A stretch of DNA of 64,000 nt from Flavobacterium luminosum (lineage in GTDB: Bacteria; Bacteroidota; Bacteroidia; Flavobacteriales; Flavobacteriaceae): positions 1 to 64,000 of the forward strand of contig NZ_JAMLJM010000001.1 in assembly GCF_023635005.1 (NCBI RefSeq), given 5' to 3'. Shown here piece after piece: positions 53,413 through 62,366 of the stretch (position 1 is the first letter of the stretch; every line of letters begins with the position of its first letter). The position numbers and the translations under genes are program-made. The notes beneath the pieces were generated by a model. That model had not been told where the DNA came from and ran no database searches. It worked only from the letters and a program-made list of their open reading frames with translations.

Positions 53413-56265
53413 TTATTTAGTTAAGTACATTTTCCTTCTGGAATACAACTCATAAAATTGGTCGTCTTTTAAATCCTCAATGAACAAAATACTCTCTCCT
53501 GTAGATTTCATTTCTGGCCCTAGCGCCTTATTCACATTAGGGAATTTATTGAACGAAAACACTGGTTGCTTGATCGCATAACCGTCTAATTTAGGATTGA
53601 ATGTAAAATCGGTTACTTTATTTTCACCCAACATCACTTTGGTTGCAAAATTAACATAAGGTTCCCCATACGCTTTTGCAATAAACGGTACCGTTCTTGA
53701 AGCTCTAGGATTAGCCTCTATAATATATACAATATCATCTTTGATAGCAAACTGTATGTTGATAAGTCCAACAGTTTTAAGAGCCAAAGCAATCTTTTTT
53801 GTATGATCCTTGATTTGCTGCATCACAAACTCACCAAGATTGAATGGCGGCAAAGTAGCATTACTATCGCCCGAATGCACACCACAAGGTTCGATGTGTT
53901 CCATGATACCGATGATGTACACATTTTCTCCATCACATATAGCATCCGCTTCTGCTTCAATGGCACCATCTAAATAGTGATCTAGCAACAACTTATTATT
54001 AGGAATATGTTTTAAAATTTCAATAACATGCTCTTCTAACTCCTGCTTGTTAATCACAATTTTCATTCCTTGACCTCCTAAAACATAAGAAGGACGAACT
54101 AACAATGGAAAATCCAATTCATCGGCCAGTTTAACCGCTTCTTCTGCATTTTCTGCCACTCCGAATTTCGGGAAAGGGATATTTAACTCTGTTAATAATT
54201 CAGAAAAACGCCCTCTATCTTCTGCTAAATCTAAAGCTTCAAAACTAGTTCCTATAATTTTAATTCCGTATTTTGATAATTTTTCAGCAAGTTTTAAAGC
54301 CGTTTGACCTCCCAACTGTACAATTACTCCTTCTGGCTTTTCGTGCTGAATGATATCGTAAATATGCTCCCAAAAAACAGGTTCAAAATACAATTTATCT
54401 GCAGTATCAAAATCAGTTGAAACGGTTTCAGGATTACAGTTAATCATGATGGTCTCGTAACCACATTCTTTAGCAGCTAAAACTCCGTGAACACAAGAAT
54501 AATCGAATTCTATTCCTTGACCAATTCTGTTAGGACCAGAACCCAAAACCACAACTTTCTTCTTATCTGAAACAATACTTTCGTCATGAACGTATTTTGT
54601 TCCATCAATTTTTTCGATTTCGGCTTCAAAAGTAGAATAATAATAAGGCGTTTGCGCTTTGAACTCGGCTGCACAGGTATCTACCAATTTGAAAACACGT
54701 TTGATATTTTGATCTTCTCTAAGCTTATGTACTTCGCTTTCCAAACAATTTAAAGTATGTGCGATTTGTCTATCGGCAAAACCTTTTTGCTTGGCTTCTA
54801 GCAATAACTCTTTTGGAAGGGTATTGATGGTATATTTTGCAATTTCTTTTTCAATCAAGAACAACTCTTCATATTGTTTCAGAAACCACATGTCGATTTT
54901 GGTAATTTCATGAATTCTAGACAACGGAATTCCCATTGCAATGGCATCATAAATCACAAAAACTCGATCCCAACTAGCATGCGTTAGTTTATCTATAATT
55001 TGCTCGTAGTTTTTATACCCTTTACCGTCGGCACCAAGACCGTTACGCTTAATTTCTAAAGATTGAGTAGCTTTGTGAAGTGCTTCTTGGAAAGAACGTC
55101 CAATACCCATTACCTCTCCTACAGATTTCATTTGAAGACCTAAAGTTCTATCAGCACCTTCAAATTTATCGAAATTCCATCTTGGTATTTTAACAATCAC
55201 ATAATCTAGAGTCGGTTCAAACAAAGCCGAGGTTGACTTTGTAATTTGATTTTCCAATTCATCTAAATGATATCCCAAAGCTAGTTTTGTAGCAATTTTA
55301 GCGATAGGATATCCTGTAGCTTTAGAAGCCAAGGCAGAAGAACGAGATACACGTGGGTTAATTTCGATAGCTACGATATCCTCTTTTTCATCAGGTGAAA
55401 CTGCAAACTGAACGTTACAACCTCCTGCAAAATTTCCGATACTGCGCATCATCAAAATGGCCATATCGCGCATTTTTTGAAAAGTAGTATCCGATAAAGT
55501 CATGGCTGGCGCCACTGTTATACTGTCACCAGTGTGAATCCCCATAGGATCCATATTTTCTATGGTACAGATAATTACAACATTATCGTTTTTATCACGA
55601 AGTAATTCTAATTCGTATTCTTTCCAACCCAAAAGCGCTTTATCTATTAACACTTCATGAATAGGAGAAGCTTCTAAACCGCGTGTCAGAAGTTCATCAA
55701 AATCTTCTTTCTTATGCACAAAAGCTGCTCCAGTTCCTCCTAAAGTAAAAGAAGGTCGGATTACCAACGGGAAACCAAACTCTTGCGCAATCTCTTTTCC
55801 TTTCAAGAAAGAATTAGCCGTTTTAGCCGGAGCAAAAGGAACATTTATCTTCGTTAATAATTGTTTAAACTGCTCACGGTCTTCGGTAATATTAATAGCA
55901 TTAATATCGACTCCTATTAAACGCACGCCAAAATCCTTCCAGATTCCTTTGTCTTCCGCTTCTAAACATAAATTCAATGCCGTTTGTCCTCCCATGGTGG
56001 GTAAAACAGCATCGATTTGCGGATGTGCTTTTAGGATTTCTATGATAGATTTTGTAGTTAATGGTTTCAGATAAACATGATCCGCCATAGAAGGATCTGT
56101 CATAATGGTTGCTGGATTGGAATTAATCAAGATAACTTCAATCCCTTCTTCACGTAAAGATCGAGCAGATTGAGAACCTGCGTAATCAAACTCGCAAGCC
56201 TGACCAATAATTATGGGACCTGACCCAATAATAAGAACCGATTTAATTGAATTGTCTTTTGGCAT
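53413..56265 (-). CDS. carB: carbamoyl-phosphate synthase large subunit, short form
   Basis: A 950-aa synthetase supplying carbamoyl phosphate for arginine and pyrimidines. Two homologous ATP-grasp halves are visible: first VLIIGSGPIIIGQACEFDYA and RPSFTLGGTGAAFVHKKEDF, then VVVLGSGPNRIGQGIEFDYS and RPSYVLGGQGMKIVINKQEL. The usual C-terminal MGS-like allosteric domain (about 120 residues) is missing: the protein ends shortly after GPEMKSTGESILFIEDL with a basic tail. The reading frame is intact and ends at a perfect terminator, so this is a natural short form. carA is not adjacent. Confidence 0.96.
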   Translation of the reverse strand: MPKDNSIKSVLIIGSGPIIIGQACEFDYAGSQSARSLREEGIEVILINSNPATIMTDPSMADHVYLKPLTTKSIIEILKAHPQIDAVLPTMGGQTALNLCLEAEDKGIWKDFGVRLIGVDINAINITEDREQFKQLLTKINVPFAPAKTANSFLKGKEIAQEFGFPLVIRPSFTLGGTGAAFVHKKEDFDELLTRGLEASPIHEVLIDKALLGWKEYELELLRDKNDNVVIICTIENMDPMGIHTGDSITVAPAMTLSDTTFQKMRDMAILMMRSIGNFAGGCNVQFAVSPDEKEDIVAIEINPRVSRSSALASKATGYPIAKIATKLALGYHLDELENQITKSTSALFEPTLDYVIVKIPRWNFDKFEGADRTLGLQMKSVGEVMGIGRSFQEALHKATQSLEIKRNGLGADGKGYKNYEQIIDKLTHASWDRVFVIYDAIAMGIPLSRIHEITKIDMWFLKQYEELFLIEKEIAKYTINTLPKELLLEAKQKGFADRQIAHTLNCLESEVHKLREDQNIKRVFKLVDTCAAEFKAQTPYYYSTFEAEIEKIDGTKYVHDESIVSDKKKVVVLGSGPNRIGQGIEFDYSCVHGVLAAKECGYETIMINCNPETVSTDFDTADKLYFEPVFWEHIYDIIQHEKPEGVIVQLGGQTALKLAEKLSKYGIKIIGTSFEALDLAEDRGRFSELLTELNIPFPKFGVAENAEEAVKLADELDFPLLVRPSYVLGGQGMKIVINKQELEEHVIEILKHIPNNKLLLDHYLDGAIEAEADAICDGENVYIIGIMEHIEPCGVHSGDSNATLPPFNLGEFVMQQIKDHTKKIALALKTVGLINIQFAIKDDIVYIIEANPRASRTVPFIAKAYGEPYVNFATKVMLGENKVTDFTFNPKLDGYAIKQPVFSFNKFPNVNKALGPEMKSTGESILFIEDLKDDQFYELYSRRKMYLTK

Positions 56266-56367
56266 TATAAAGTGTGTTGTTGTTAAAAATGCTATTCTTA
56301 TGCAAAATTAAGAAGGTTGTTTAAGAGTAGCGAGGAATTATTTGTTTTTTATGAACATTTTAAAAAA

Positions 56368-56395
56368 AAGGCGTTACCTTTAAAAGTAACGCCTT
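56368..56395 (-). terminator. intrinsic terminator after rpmH
   Basis: On the minus strand AAGGCGTTAC (56395-56386) pairs perfectly with GTAACGCCTT (56377-56368) followed by T8. It lies 24 nt after the rpmH stop codon. Confidence 0.88.
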
Positions 56396-56418
56396 GCTTT
56401 ATGATTGTTCTTAAATCA

Positions 56419-56580
56419 TTATTTTTTGTGTCTTGGTTCAGAAGAAACAGTTAATTTATGTCTTCCTTTCGCGCGACGACGAGCAAGAACTTTTCTTCCG
56501 TTAGCAGAAGCCATTCTTTCCATAAATCCGTGTTTATTTCTTCTTTTTCTTTTCGATGGTTGAAACGTTCTCTTACTCAT
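56419..56580 (-). CDS. rpmH: 50S ribosomal protein L34
   Basis: A 53-codon gene, too short for most ORF cut-offs. It starts [20 protein letters not shown], then [20 protein letters not shown] and ends [13 protein letters not shown]. The S-K-R-T-(F/Y)-Q-P-S start and GFM-x-RM-x-(T/S)-x-x-GR-x-VL-x-x-RR-x-KGR core are unmistakable for L34 of the large ribosomal subunit. It has its own promoter and terminator. In many bacteria rpmH lies beside dnaA and rnpA; here it neighbours carB, as recalled for some flavobacteria. Confidence 0.97.
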   Translation of the reverse strand: MSKRTFQPSKRKRRNKHGFMERMASANGRKVLARRRAKGRHKLTVSSEPRHKK

Positions 56581-56641
56581 AACTTTGTATCTTTAAAATC
56601 TTGTATAAATATCTAACTTTTGGGTTTTCTGAAAACCGAGT

Positions 56642-56672
56642 GCAAATATACAATGATTTTTTTTTCTTGCAA
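56642..56672 (-). promoter_or_regulatory. rpmH promoter (TTG-N19-TATATTTGC)
   Basis: On the minus strand TTG (56672-56670) and TATATTTGC (56650-56642) are spaced 19 nt, a full match to the Bacteroidota consensus, giving a leader of about 55 nt before the rpmH ATG. Confidence 0.75.
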
Positions 56673-56705
56673 GAGGTTTTATAAAAATAATTTTAATTCT
56701 TTTTC

Positions 56706-56714
56706 TATATTTGC
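56706..56714 (+). promoter_or_regulatory. Bacteroidota -7 box (TATATTTGC)
   Basis: Exact TAnnTTTGC, 23 nt before the ATG at 56738; divergent from the rpmH promoter. A -33 TTG is not clear. It rules out the TTG at 56711 as the start of the downstream gene. Confidence 0.65.
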
Positions 56715-56737
56715 AACACAATATAAAAAACACTAGT

Positions 56738-57253
56738 ATGTTTCATAAAAATATCAAACTAATTATCGCCGGATTATTATTTATTACTGGGATTTGGCAA
56801 TTTACGGAAAGTAATATCGGAAACGGAATTTTTTTAATTCTATTAACCATCATACCTATATTCTTATACTTTAGAAACGAATATATTTTATTAGCTTTTC
56901 TAAAATTAAGAAGTCAAGATTTTGCTGGTGCTAAAAAATGGTTAGACAAAATCAAAAATCCAGAATCGGCTTTAATCCAAAAACAGCAAGGTTATTACAA
57001 TTATCTTAACGGATTGATGGTTTCTCAAACAAACCTAAACCAAGCTGAAAAATTCTTTAAAAAAGCAATTAGTTTAGGATTGTCAATGGATCAGGATTTA
57101 GCCTTAGCTAAATTAAATTTGGCAGGAATTGCTATGAGTCGCAGAAGAAAACTAGAAGCTACTTCGTTATTGAATGAAGCCAAGAAACTAGACAAACACA
57201 ATATGCTGAAGGATCAGATTGCGATGATGAAAGAGCAATTAAAAAAAATATAA
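56738..57253 (+). CDS. membrane protein with TPR-like C-terminal domain, unknown
   Basis: A 171-aa protein. Two hydrophobic helices near the N terminus (IKLIIAGLLFITGIWQF and GIFLILLTIIPIFLYF) are followed by a soluble helical domain of about 115 residues with TPR-like spacing (DFAGAKKWLDKIKNPESALI; NQAEKFFKKAISLGLSMDQD). No enzyme motif. Start at ATG 56738 is set by the promoter box. I know no function; scaffold or assembly roles are common for this architecture. A terminator follows. Confidence 0.75.
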   Translation: MFHKNIKLIIAGLLFITGIWQFTESNIGNGIFLILLTIIPIFLYFRNEYILLAFLKLRSQDFAGAKKWLDKIKNPESALIQKQQGYYNYLNGLMVSQTNLNQAEKFFKKAISLGLSMDQDLALAKLNLAGIAMSRRRKLEATSLLNEAKKLDKHNMLKDQIAMMKEQLKKI

Positions 57254-57274
57254 CTACCTTATTTTATATTTTAA

Positions 57275-57300
57275 AAGGCCGTACAATAAGTACGGCTTTT
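57275..57300 (+). terminator. intrinsic terminator
   Basis: GCCGTAC (57278-57284) pairs with GTACGGC (57290-57296), extended by A-T pairs, followed by a T6 run. It ends the membrane/TPR gene transcript. Confidence 0.82.
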
Positions 57301-57406
57301 TTCGTTAAATTAAAATAAGAATATTAGTGTTATTCCTCTGTGAATTGAAAAAAAATACTAATTTTATAGTCTATGAATTCATTTTTCATATTTTGGGGAA
57401 CACATC

Positions 57407-58105
57407 ATGAGGAAACTTTACAGTATTTATATATTTCTTCTTTTTAGTTTTTCTGGATTAAGTCAGAATGACACCCTAAGTTTCCCTGAAGCTTTAAAAA
57501 TTCATTTAAGAAAATACAACATCCAAAGCGATGATGCCTACAATAATCGAGATCTAGAACGTGGTCAGATTCTTTTTGATTCTTTAGTTACCCATCACTT
57601 GGTCGGTACGCAATTTGAAGATTACACCTTAAAAAAAATCAACAAGAAAAAAATCAAACTAAGTAGTTTTAAAAAACCGCTTTTTATATTAACCTACGCC
57701 ACTTGGTGCATTCCTAGCGAAGGAGAGATCCCTGCTTTGAATAGGTTAGCTCAAAAATTTTCTGATGAAGTACAGTTTATTGTTTTATTTTGGGACAAAA
57801 AACATTTAGTACAAAAAGTAGCCCGAGAATTCGATCAACATATTACGGTGTGTTATGCGAATGAATCTTATAAAAACGATGCAGTTATTGTGGCTCATTT
57901 GAAACACACGCTTGGACTTCCCACTTCATTTTTTTTAAACGAAAATCTACAGGTTGTAAACATTCGAAGAGGAGGCGCCCAACCCGACAGTAACAGTTCT
58001 TACGACAAAGCGTTTTCTATGAATTATTCCATTTTCAGAAATGGATTGAGCAGCTTATTGATCAACAGAAATTTAGACGATGATCCCGACTACCTGCAAA
58101 ATTAA
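57407..58105 (+). CDS. TlpA-like thioredoxin-fold exported protein with a single active-site cysteine
   Basis: A 232-aa exported protein: signal peptide KLYSIYIFLLFSFSGLSQ, an N-terminal helical part, then a TlpA/AhpC-TSA fold from VGTQFEDYTLKKINKKKIKL. The active site reads YATWCIPSEGEIPALNRLAQ: C101 is kept but the second cysteine of the usual W-C-x-x-C is S104. The cis-proline segment LGLPTSFFLNENLQVV is present. Monothiol chemistry or a non-redox role is therefore likely. Its stop overlaps the convergent TauE-like gene by 4 nt. Confidence 0.86.
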   Translation: MRKLYSIYIFLLFSFSGLSQNDTLSFPEALKIHLRKYNIQSDDAYNNRDLERGQILFDSLVTHHLVGTQFEDYTLKKINKKKIKLSSFKKPLFILTYATWCIPSEGEIPALNRLAQKFSDEVQFIVLFWDKKHLVQKVAREFDQHITVCYANESYKNDAVIVAHLKHTLGLPTSFFLNENLQVVNIRRGGAQPDSNSSYDKAFSMNYSIFRNGLSSLLINRNLDDDPDYLQN

Positions 58106-58482
58106 TTTTTAGACAACAACATCTTTCCTGCGACAAATATCAAAATTACAGCAAAAATCTTTTTCAGCATTTTTTGATCTATATTCACCGCTAATTTACT
58201 GCCGAAATACCCTCCGATTACAAAAAACAAAGCGATAATTGCGGCGTAACGCCAATCTACATAGCCTTCTTTGTAGTAATTATAAACTGCTGCTGCGGTC
58301 ACTGGTACCACCAAAACCGTTAAACTTGTTCCCTGCGCTTGATGTTGATTGAAACCCATGAAATAAATCAATAACGGCACCATCACAATACCTCCTCCTA
58401 CTCCTACCAAACCACTAAGAATCCCCGCTAAAACACCAATTAGCGCTAATAATAAAATCATATTTGCTGTCATCTTTTTCAT
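58102..58482 (-). CDS. TauE/SafE (TSUP) family membrane protein, half-length
   Basis: A 126-aa membrane protein with four helices. GVLAGILSGLVGVGGGIVMVP is the TSUP signature; YAAIIALFFVIGGYFGSKLA follows, then KIFAVILIFVAGKMLL. Typical sulphite/sulphonate exporters of this family have two such halves (about 250 aa); this short form would have to dimerise. Short forms are common in flavobacteria (from memory), so truncation is not implied. Substrate unknown; an organic or inorganic anion is likely. Confidence 0.88.
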   Translation of the reverse strand: MKKMTANMILLLALIGVLAGILSGLVGVGGGIVMVPLLIYFMGFNQHQAQGTSLTVLVVPVTAAAVYNYYKEGYVDWRYAAIIALFFVIGGYFGSKLAVNIDQKMLKKIFAVILIFVAGKMLLSKN

Positions 58483-58484
58483 TT

Positions 58485-59336
58485 TTAGTTTATTTGAGGA
58501 ATCTCAATTTCATAATTCTTTTTGGTTGGATTATCCAATTTTTTATCACGAAGCCAAGGATTATGATACTTTAAAGTTTTATAATTGATCCCTTGTATTT
58601 TTGAGAATTTAGCCAAATCGGTTACCGTACTATCTACTGTGATTTTTTTGACAGGTATAGTCTGATACAACTGACTCTCCGGTACTATAAAATTATATTT
58701 TCTAGGATTTCTCATGATTTCTTTCAAAGCAATAATTCTGAAAACATAACGAGAAGTTTCTTCGTTGAGCAACAAATCATAATAATCATTTACTCCTTGA
58801 AAATCAATTTGAGATTGTAATCCACTCATTCCACCATTGTAAGAAGCGGCTGCCAAAGTCCATGATCCGAACTTATCTTTTGCAGCAATAAGATACTTAC
58901 AAGCGGCTTCCGTCGATTTTTCAAGATGGTAACGCTCATCTACCGTTTCGGATACTTCTAAGCCTTTTTCCTTCGCAGTTTGCGGCATAAATTGCCATAC
59001 ACCGCGAGCTCCGGCTGGAGAAACCGCATTAACTAGAGCGCTTTCGATAACTGCTAAATATTTAAAATCGTCAGGTACGTTGTATTTTGCTAAAATTGGT
59101 TCTATAATTGGAAATACTTTGTTAGCTCTCTTAAGAATTAAAATGGTAGAACCGTGCATTTGCGTATTTACTACTAATTCCCTATCCATTCTTTCTTTCA
59201 CATCCGGAATACGTAAAGGTACTTCTTCTCCGGCAAAATCTAATCTTTCAGGAAATTCGAAATCAGTTTTAGCATTCATAAATAAGCCTAAAATGGCAAT
59301 GCCTCCCAATAATAAAAAAATCTTTTTCATAATCAA
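58485..59336 (-). CDS. lytic transglycosylase (SLT domain) with LysM-like C terminus
   Basis: A 283-aa exported peptidoglycan lytic transglycosylase of MltD-like type. The signal segment is KKIFLLLGGIAILGLFMNA. The SLT domain shows YLAVIESALVNAVSPAGARG (catalytic Glu in the I-E-S block), VWQFMPQTAKEKGLEV and AASYNGGMSGLQSQ. A C-terminal region (about 215-283) resembles a LysM: ITVDSTVTDLAKFSKIQGIN then NPWLRDKKLDNPTKKNYEIE. It would cleave cell-wall glycan with anhydro-MurNAc formation. ATG 59336 overlaps the upstream hydrolase stop (ATGA). Confidence 0.93.
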   Translation of the reverse strand: MIMKKIFLLLGGIAILGLFMNAKTDFEFPERLDFAGEEVPLRIPDVKERMDRELVVNTQMHGSTILILKRANKVFPIIEPILAKYNVPDDFKYLAVIESALVNAVSPAGARGVWQFMPQTAKEKGLEVSETVDERYHLEKSTEAACKYLIAAKDKFGSWTLAAASYNGGMSGLQSQIDFQGVNDYYDLLLNEETSRYVFRIIALKEIMRNPRKYNFIVPESQLYQTIPVKKITVDSTVTDLAKFSKIQGINYKTLKYHNPWLRDKKLDNPTKKNYEIEIPQIN

Positions 59337-60007
59337 TCATTTACATTTTCTCCTAAAATAATTTTTGGCAATAAAGTATTCAAACGGCGGTAACGAGTAA
59401 TAATCATCACATGCGTACCTCCTTTTACATTAATATAATTTTTGATGTATTTCACAGGAAAAACCTCATCTGCATCTCCATGAATATGAACCACTTCTGG
59501 ATCAACCGTTGCTCGTTCCCAATTAATAATTTGTTCTATAGACCAATCGAGATACTCTTTTTCTCTTCGTGTCATAAAAACTTTATACATCTCTAATCGC
59601 TGTTTAACAATTTCCGTTCCAAAAGCATATTTAGCCAAGGCATCAATGTTTTGAGCCAAACTTGTCGGTAACAGTTTATAAGCCTTGGTTGCCTTTGCAA
59701 TTTTCATATGAATCGGCAACTCTTGATTGCTTTTCACACTCGAAATAATAATTATTTTTCTTGGATTTAAAAACCGTTTCATTTCTTGTACCAGGATTCC
59801 ACCAAAAGAAACTCCAACCAAAACAGCATTTTCATGTTTGACTTCCTTTGCCATTCGTTCGGCATAATGTAGCAATGTTTCCTTTTTTTCAGGCATAACC
59901 CAATCCAACATATGCTTTTCGAAATCAGTTGAAGGCAGCTCAATTTTTTCGAATATTAACGAACTCGCTGCCATTCCAGGCATAAAATAAACATGAATTT
60001 TAGACAT
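59333..60007 (-). CDS. alpha/beta hydrolase
   Basis: A 224-aa cytoplasmic alpha/beta hydrolase without a lid insertion. VYFMPGMAASSLIFEKI gives the oxyanion region, AVLVGVSFGGILVQEM the nucleophile elbow (G-V-S-F-G), HGDADEVFPVKYI the acid, and KGGTHVMIITRY the histidine. Substrate unknown. It is coupled to the transglycosylase gene by a 4-nt overlap; no functional link is evident beyond co-expression. Confidence 0.87.
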   Translation of the reverse strand: MSKIHVYFMPGMAASSLIFEKIELPSTDFEKHMLDWVMPEKKETLLHYAERMAKEVKHENAVLVGVSFGGILVQEMKRFLNPRKIIIISSVKSNQELPIHMKIAKATKAYKLLPTSLAQNIDALAKYAFGTEIVKQRLEMYKVFMTRREKEYLDWSIEQIINWERATVDPEVVHIHGDADEVFPVKYIKNYINVKGGTHVMIITRYRRLNTLLPKIILGENVND

Positions 60008-60140
60008 AAAAATTATTTACAAATAAGATTTTCCCGAAATTTGCATAAAAGTAATTATTTCCCTGCGTATAGAATTAGTCACTTCTTAAAATTATCAATT
60101 TTTTAAGATTAAAATAGCAAAGAAAATTTTAGTATAAACT

Positions 60141-60425
60141 ATGGAGATTAAAGACAATACCTTTTCCAGACAATTTGAAGCCAACTCAGCCAAAGGTTTG
60201 GTTAGTATAGAATACACGCTTCAGGAACGAAAACTGTTTCTAACCCGAATCAATATTCCTGAAAATTTTGAAGACGAGTCGTTTATTGATAGTTTTTTAA
60301 CTACAATTTTGGATTTAGCCGAAGAAAAAAAATGGAAAATTGTTCCGATTTACCCAAGAGTAGCGAGTTTCTTTAGAAAAAACCCGAAATACAAAACCTT
60401 TTTACCTCCGGGTATTAAAATTTAG
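60141..60425 (+). CDS. small GNAT-like N-acetyltransferase (YjdJ type)
   Basis: A 94-aa minimal GNAT-fold protein. GLVSIEYTLQERKLFLTRIN, IPENFEDESFIDSFLTTILD and LAEEKKWKIVPIYPRVASFF match the short Gcn5-related family, in which the last block, I-x-P-x-C/R-x-x-x-x-F-x-x-x-P, lies near the C terminus. Acetyl-CoA binding is expected from the family; substrate unknown. Confidence 0.85.
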   Translation: MEIKDNTFSRQFEANSAKGLVSIEYTLQERKLFLTRINIPENFEDESFIDSFLTTILDLAEEKKWKIVPIYPRVASFFRKNPKYKTFLPPGIKI

Positions 60426-60486
60426 TTTGTTCCTCTTTTTTACAAATCTCTTTCCTTTACTGTGGCAGAATTTGTATTTTTAGAAC

Positions 60487-60825
60487 ATGAATTCAGAGGA
60501 AACAAGACAAGAAATACTAGATTTTTTCGAGACCATTGAAAAATACTATGGCTGCAAAACAGAAATTACCGAAGGTCTTTGTAAATCTTCTAGTTTTAAT
60601 CCTGATTTTTCAACTTGGAATTTGTTCGAATTTCACTTGATACGATCCGCCTATAGAACTCAAGGAGATCGATTCATGTTGGAAGGAAACGGTATGTATT
60701 ATGAAATGGATGCCGGTTCTATCGTTGCACTGACCAAAACCGGCAGAAATAAATTTGAATTCATCGAACAATTAGGAGATACTATTTTTAGAATTACTAA
60801 AATTCGATTTCACTATAAATACTAA
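60487..60825 (+). CDS. hypothetical cytoplasmic protein, unknown
   Basis: A 112-aa protein with an N-terminal helix (EETRQEILDFFETIEKYYG) followed by a beta-rich part (NLFEFHLIRSAYRTQGDRFM; GNGMYYEMDAGSIVALTKTG; DTIFRITKIRFHYKY). No signal peptide or known motif; two cysteines (near residues 19 and 31). Single gene after the GNAT gene and convergent with mtaB. I do not recognise the family. Confidence 0.65.
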   Translation: MNSEETRQEILDFFETIEKYYGCKTEITEGLCKSSSFNPDFSTWNLFEFHLIRSAYRTQGDRFMLEGNGMYYEMDAGSIVALTKTGRNKFEFIEQLGDTIFRITKIRFHYKY

Positions 60826-60883
60826 TTGATTTATCATTTGGATCAACCCACATTTTGTAAATCATTAGAATTCAATTGCTTTT

Positions 60884-62224
60884 TTAGACTAAAGCATTAA
60901 GAAATTCAATACGCACGCTTCCATCTTCATCAATTTTAGTCAAATTAACCTCATTGAGCGTATTAACTAATTCTGGATTCCAAGGAGTTTTTACCTTCAC
61001 ATAATTTTCGGTAAATCCATGAATATATCCCTCTTTGTTTTCTCCTTCAAACAATACGGTTCGTTGGGTACCAATTTGACTTTCATAGAAAGCGCGGCGT
61101 TTTTTCACGGACAATCCTCGTAACATTTTACTTCGCTTGGCACGAACGTTCCCCGGAACTACATCTTCCATAGCAGCAGCTTCAGTATTGTCACGTTCTG
61201 AGTAAGTAAAAACATGAAGATAGGAAATATCTAATTCGTTTAAGAAATTATAAGTTTCTAAAAACAACTCATCCATTTCTCCTGGAAAACCAACAATTAC
61301 ATCTACACCAATACAAGCGTGAGGCATGACCTCTCGTATTTTAGCTACACGATCGGCATAAAGTTCACGCAGGTAACGGCGCTTCATTCTTTTTAAAATT
61401 GTATTACTTCCTGATTGCAAAGGAATATGAAAATGAGGTACAAAAGTGCGACTTTGAGCCACAAACTCTATCGTTTCGTTTTTTAGTAGATTAGGTTCGA
61501 TGGAAGAGATTCGCAAACGTTCAATACCTTCTACCTTATCCAAAGCTTGGACTAACTCTAAAAATGTATGCTCATGTTTTTTATTACCGAATTCTCCCTT
61601 TCCGTAATCTCCTATGTTTACTCCGGTTAAAACAATTTCTTTGATTCCTTTTGCAGAAATCTCGGCAGCATTTTTCATGACGTTTTCCATCGTATCGCTA
61701 CGAGAAATACCTCTAGCCAAAGGAATAGTACAATAAGTACATTTATAATCGCAACCGTCTTGAACTTTCAAAAAAGCACGAGTACGATCTCCGAAAGAAT
61801 AACTCCCTACATAAAAATCAGCCTCTTCAATTTCACAGGAATGTACTTCTCCCATGTCATTTTTCGTCAAATCATTAATATAATCTGTGATTTTGAATTT
61901 TTCAGTAGCACCTAATACTAAATCAACACCATCTACAGCTGCCAACTCCTCTGGTTTTAACTGAGCGTAACATCCCACAGCCGCCACGAATGCTTTATCG
62001 TTAAGCTTCATCGCTTTTTTGACAATTTGCTTGAATTGTTTATCTGCATTATCTGTTACCGAACAAGTATTGATAACGTAAATATCAGCTACCTCTTCGA
62101 AATCAACGCGATCAAAACCTTCGTCCTGAAAATTACGGGCAATAGTAGAAGTTTCAGAAAAATTTAATTTACAGCCTAAAGTATAAAAGGCTACTTTCTT
62201 TTTGTTTACCATAGAATAGCTCAA
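60884..62224 (-). CDS. mtaB: tRNA (N6-threonylcarbamoyladenosine(37)-C2)-methylthiotransferase
   Basis: A 446-aa radical SAM methylthiotransferase modifying t6A37 in ANN-decoding tRNAs. The N-terminal UPF0004 domain supplies three cysteines (YTLGCKLNFSE, NTCSVTDNA, VGCYAQLKPEE); the radical SAM motif is GCDYKCTYCTIPLARG; a TRAM-like tail follows. LGCKLNFSET marks MtaB rather than MiaB or RimO. The ATG at 62212 is an equally possible start. Its substrate class includes the tRNA-Thr genes in this window. Confidence 0.94.
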   Translation of the reverse strand: MSYSMVNKKKVAFYTLGCKLNFSETSTIARNFQDEGFDRVDFEEVADIYVINTCSVTDNADKQFKQIVKKAMKLNDKAFVAAVGCYAQLKPEELAAVDGVDLVLGATEKFKITDYINDLTKNDMGEVHSCEIEEADFYVGSYSFGDRTRAFLKVQDGCDYKCTYCTIPLARGISRSDTMENVMKNAAEISAKGIKEIVLTGVNIGDYGKGEFGNKKHEHTFLELVQALDKVEGIERLRISSIEPNLLKNETIEFVAQSRTFVPHFHIPLQSGSNTILKRMKRRYLRELYADRVAKIREVMPHACIGVDVIVGFPGEMDELFLETYNFLNELDISYLHVFTYSERDNTEAAAMEDVVPGNVRAKRSKMLRGLSVKKRRAFYESQIGTQRTVLFEGENKEGYIHGFTENYVKVKTPWNPELVNTLNEVNLTKIDEDGSVRIEFLNALV

Positions 62225-62366
62225 TTAATGAAATCGTTGTCAAAAAATTGAGGTTGCAAATTTAACTATAATTTTGAAATTAAAGACACCACAAATTCGT
62301 AAATAATATTGCTTTATTTGTTTTTAGCCTTTTACTATTTTGTTTCATATCATTTAGACTAAAGAT

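Noticed and set aside
58102..58482. Truncated TauE/SafE pseudogene
   Set aside because: The half-length form has a clean start and stop and four full helices; short forms are usual in this lineage.
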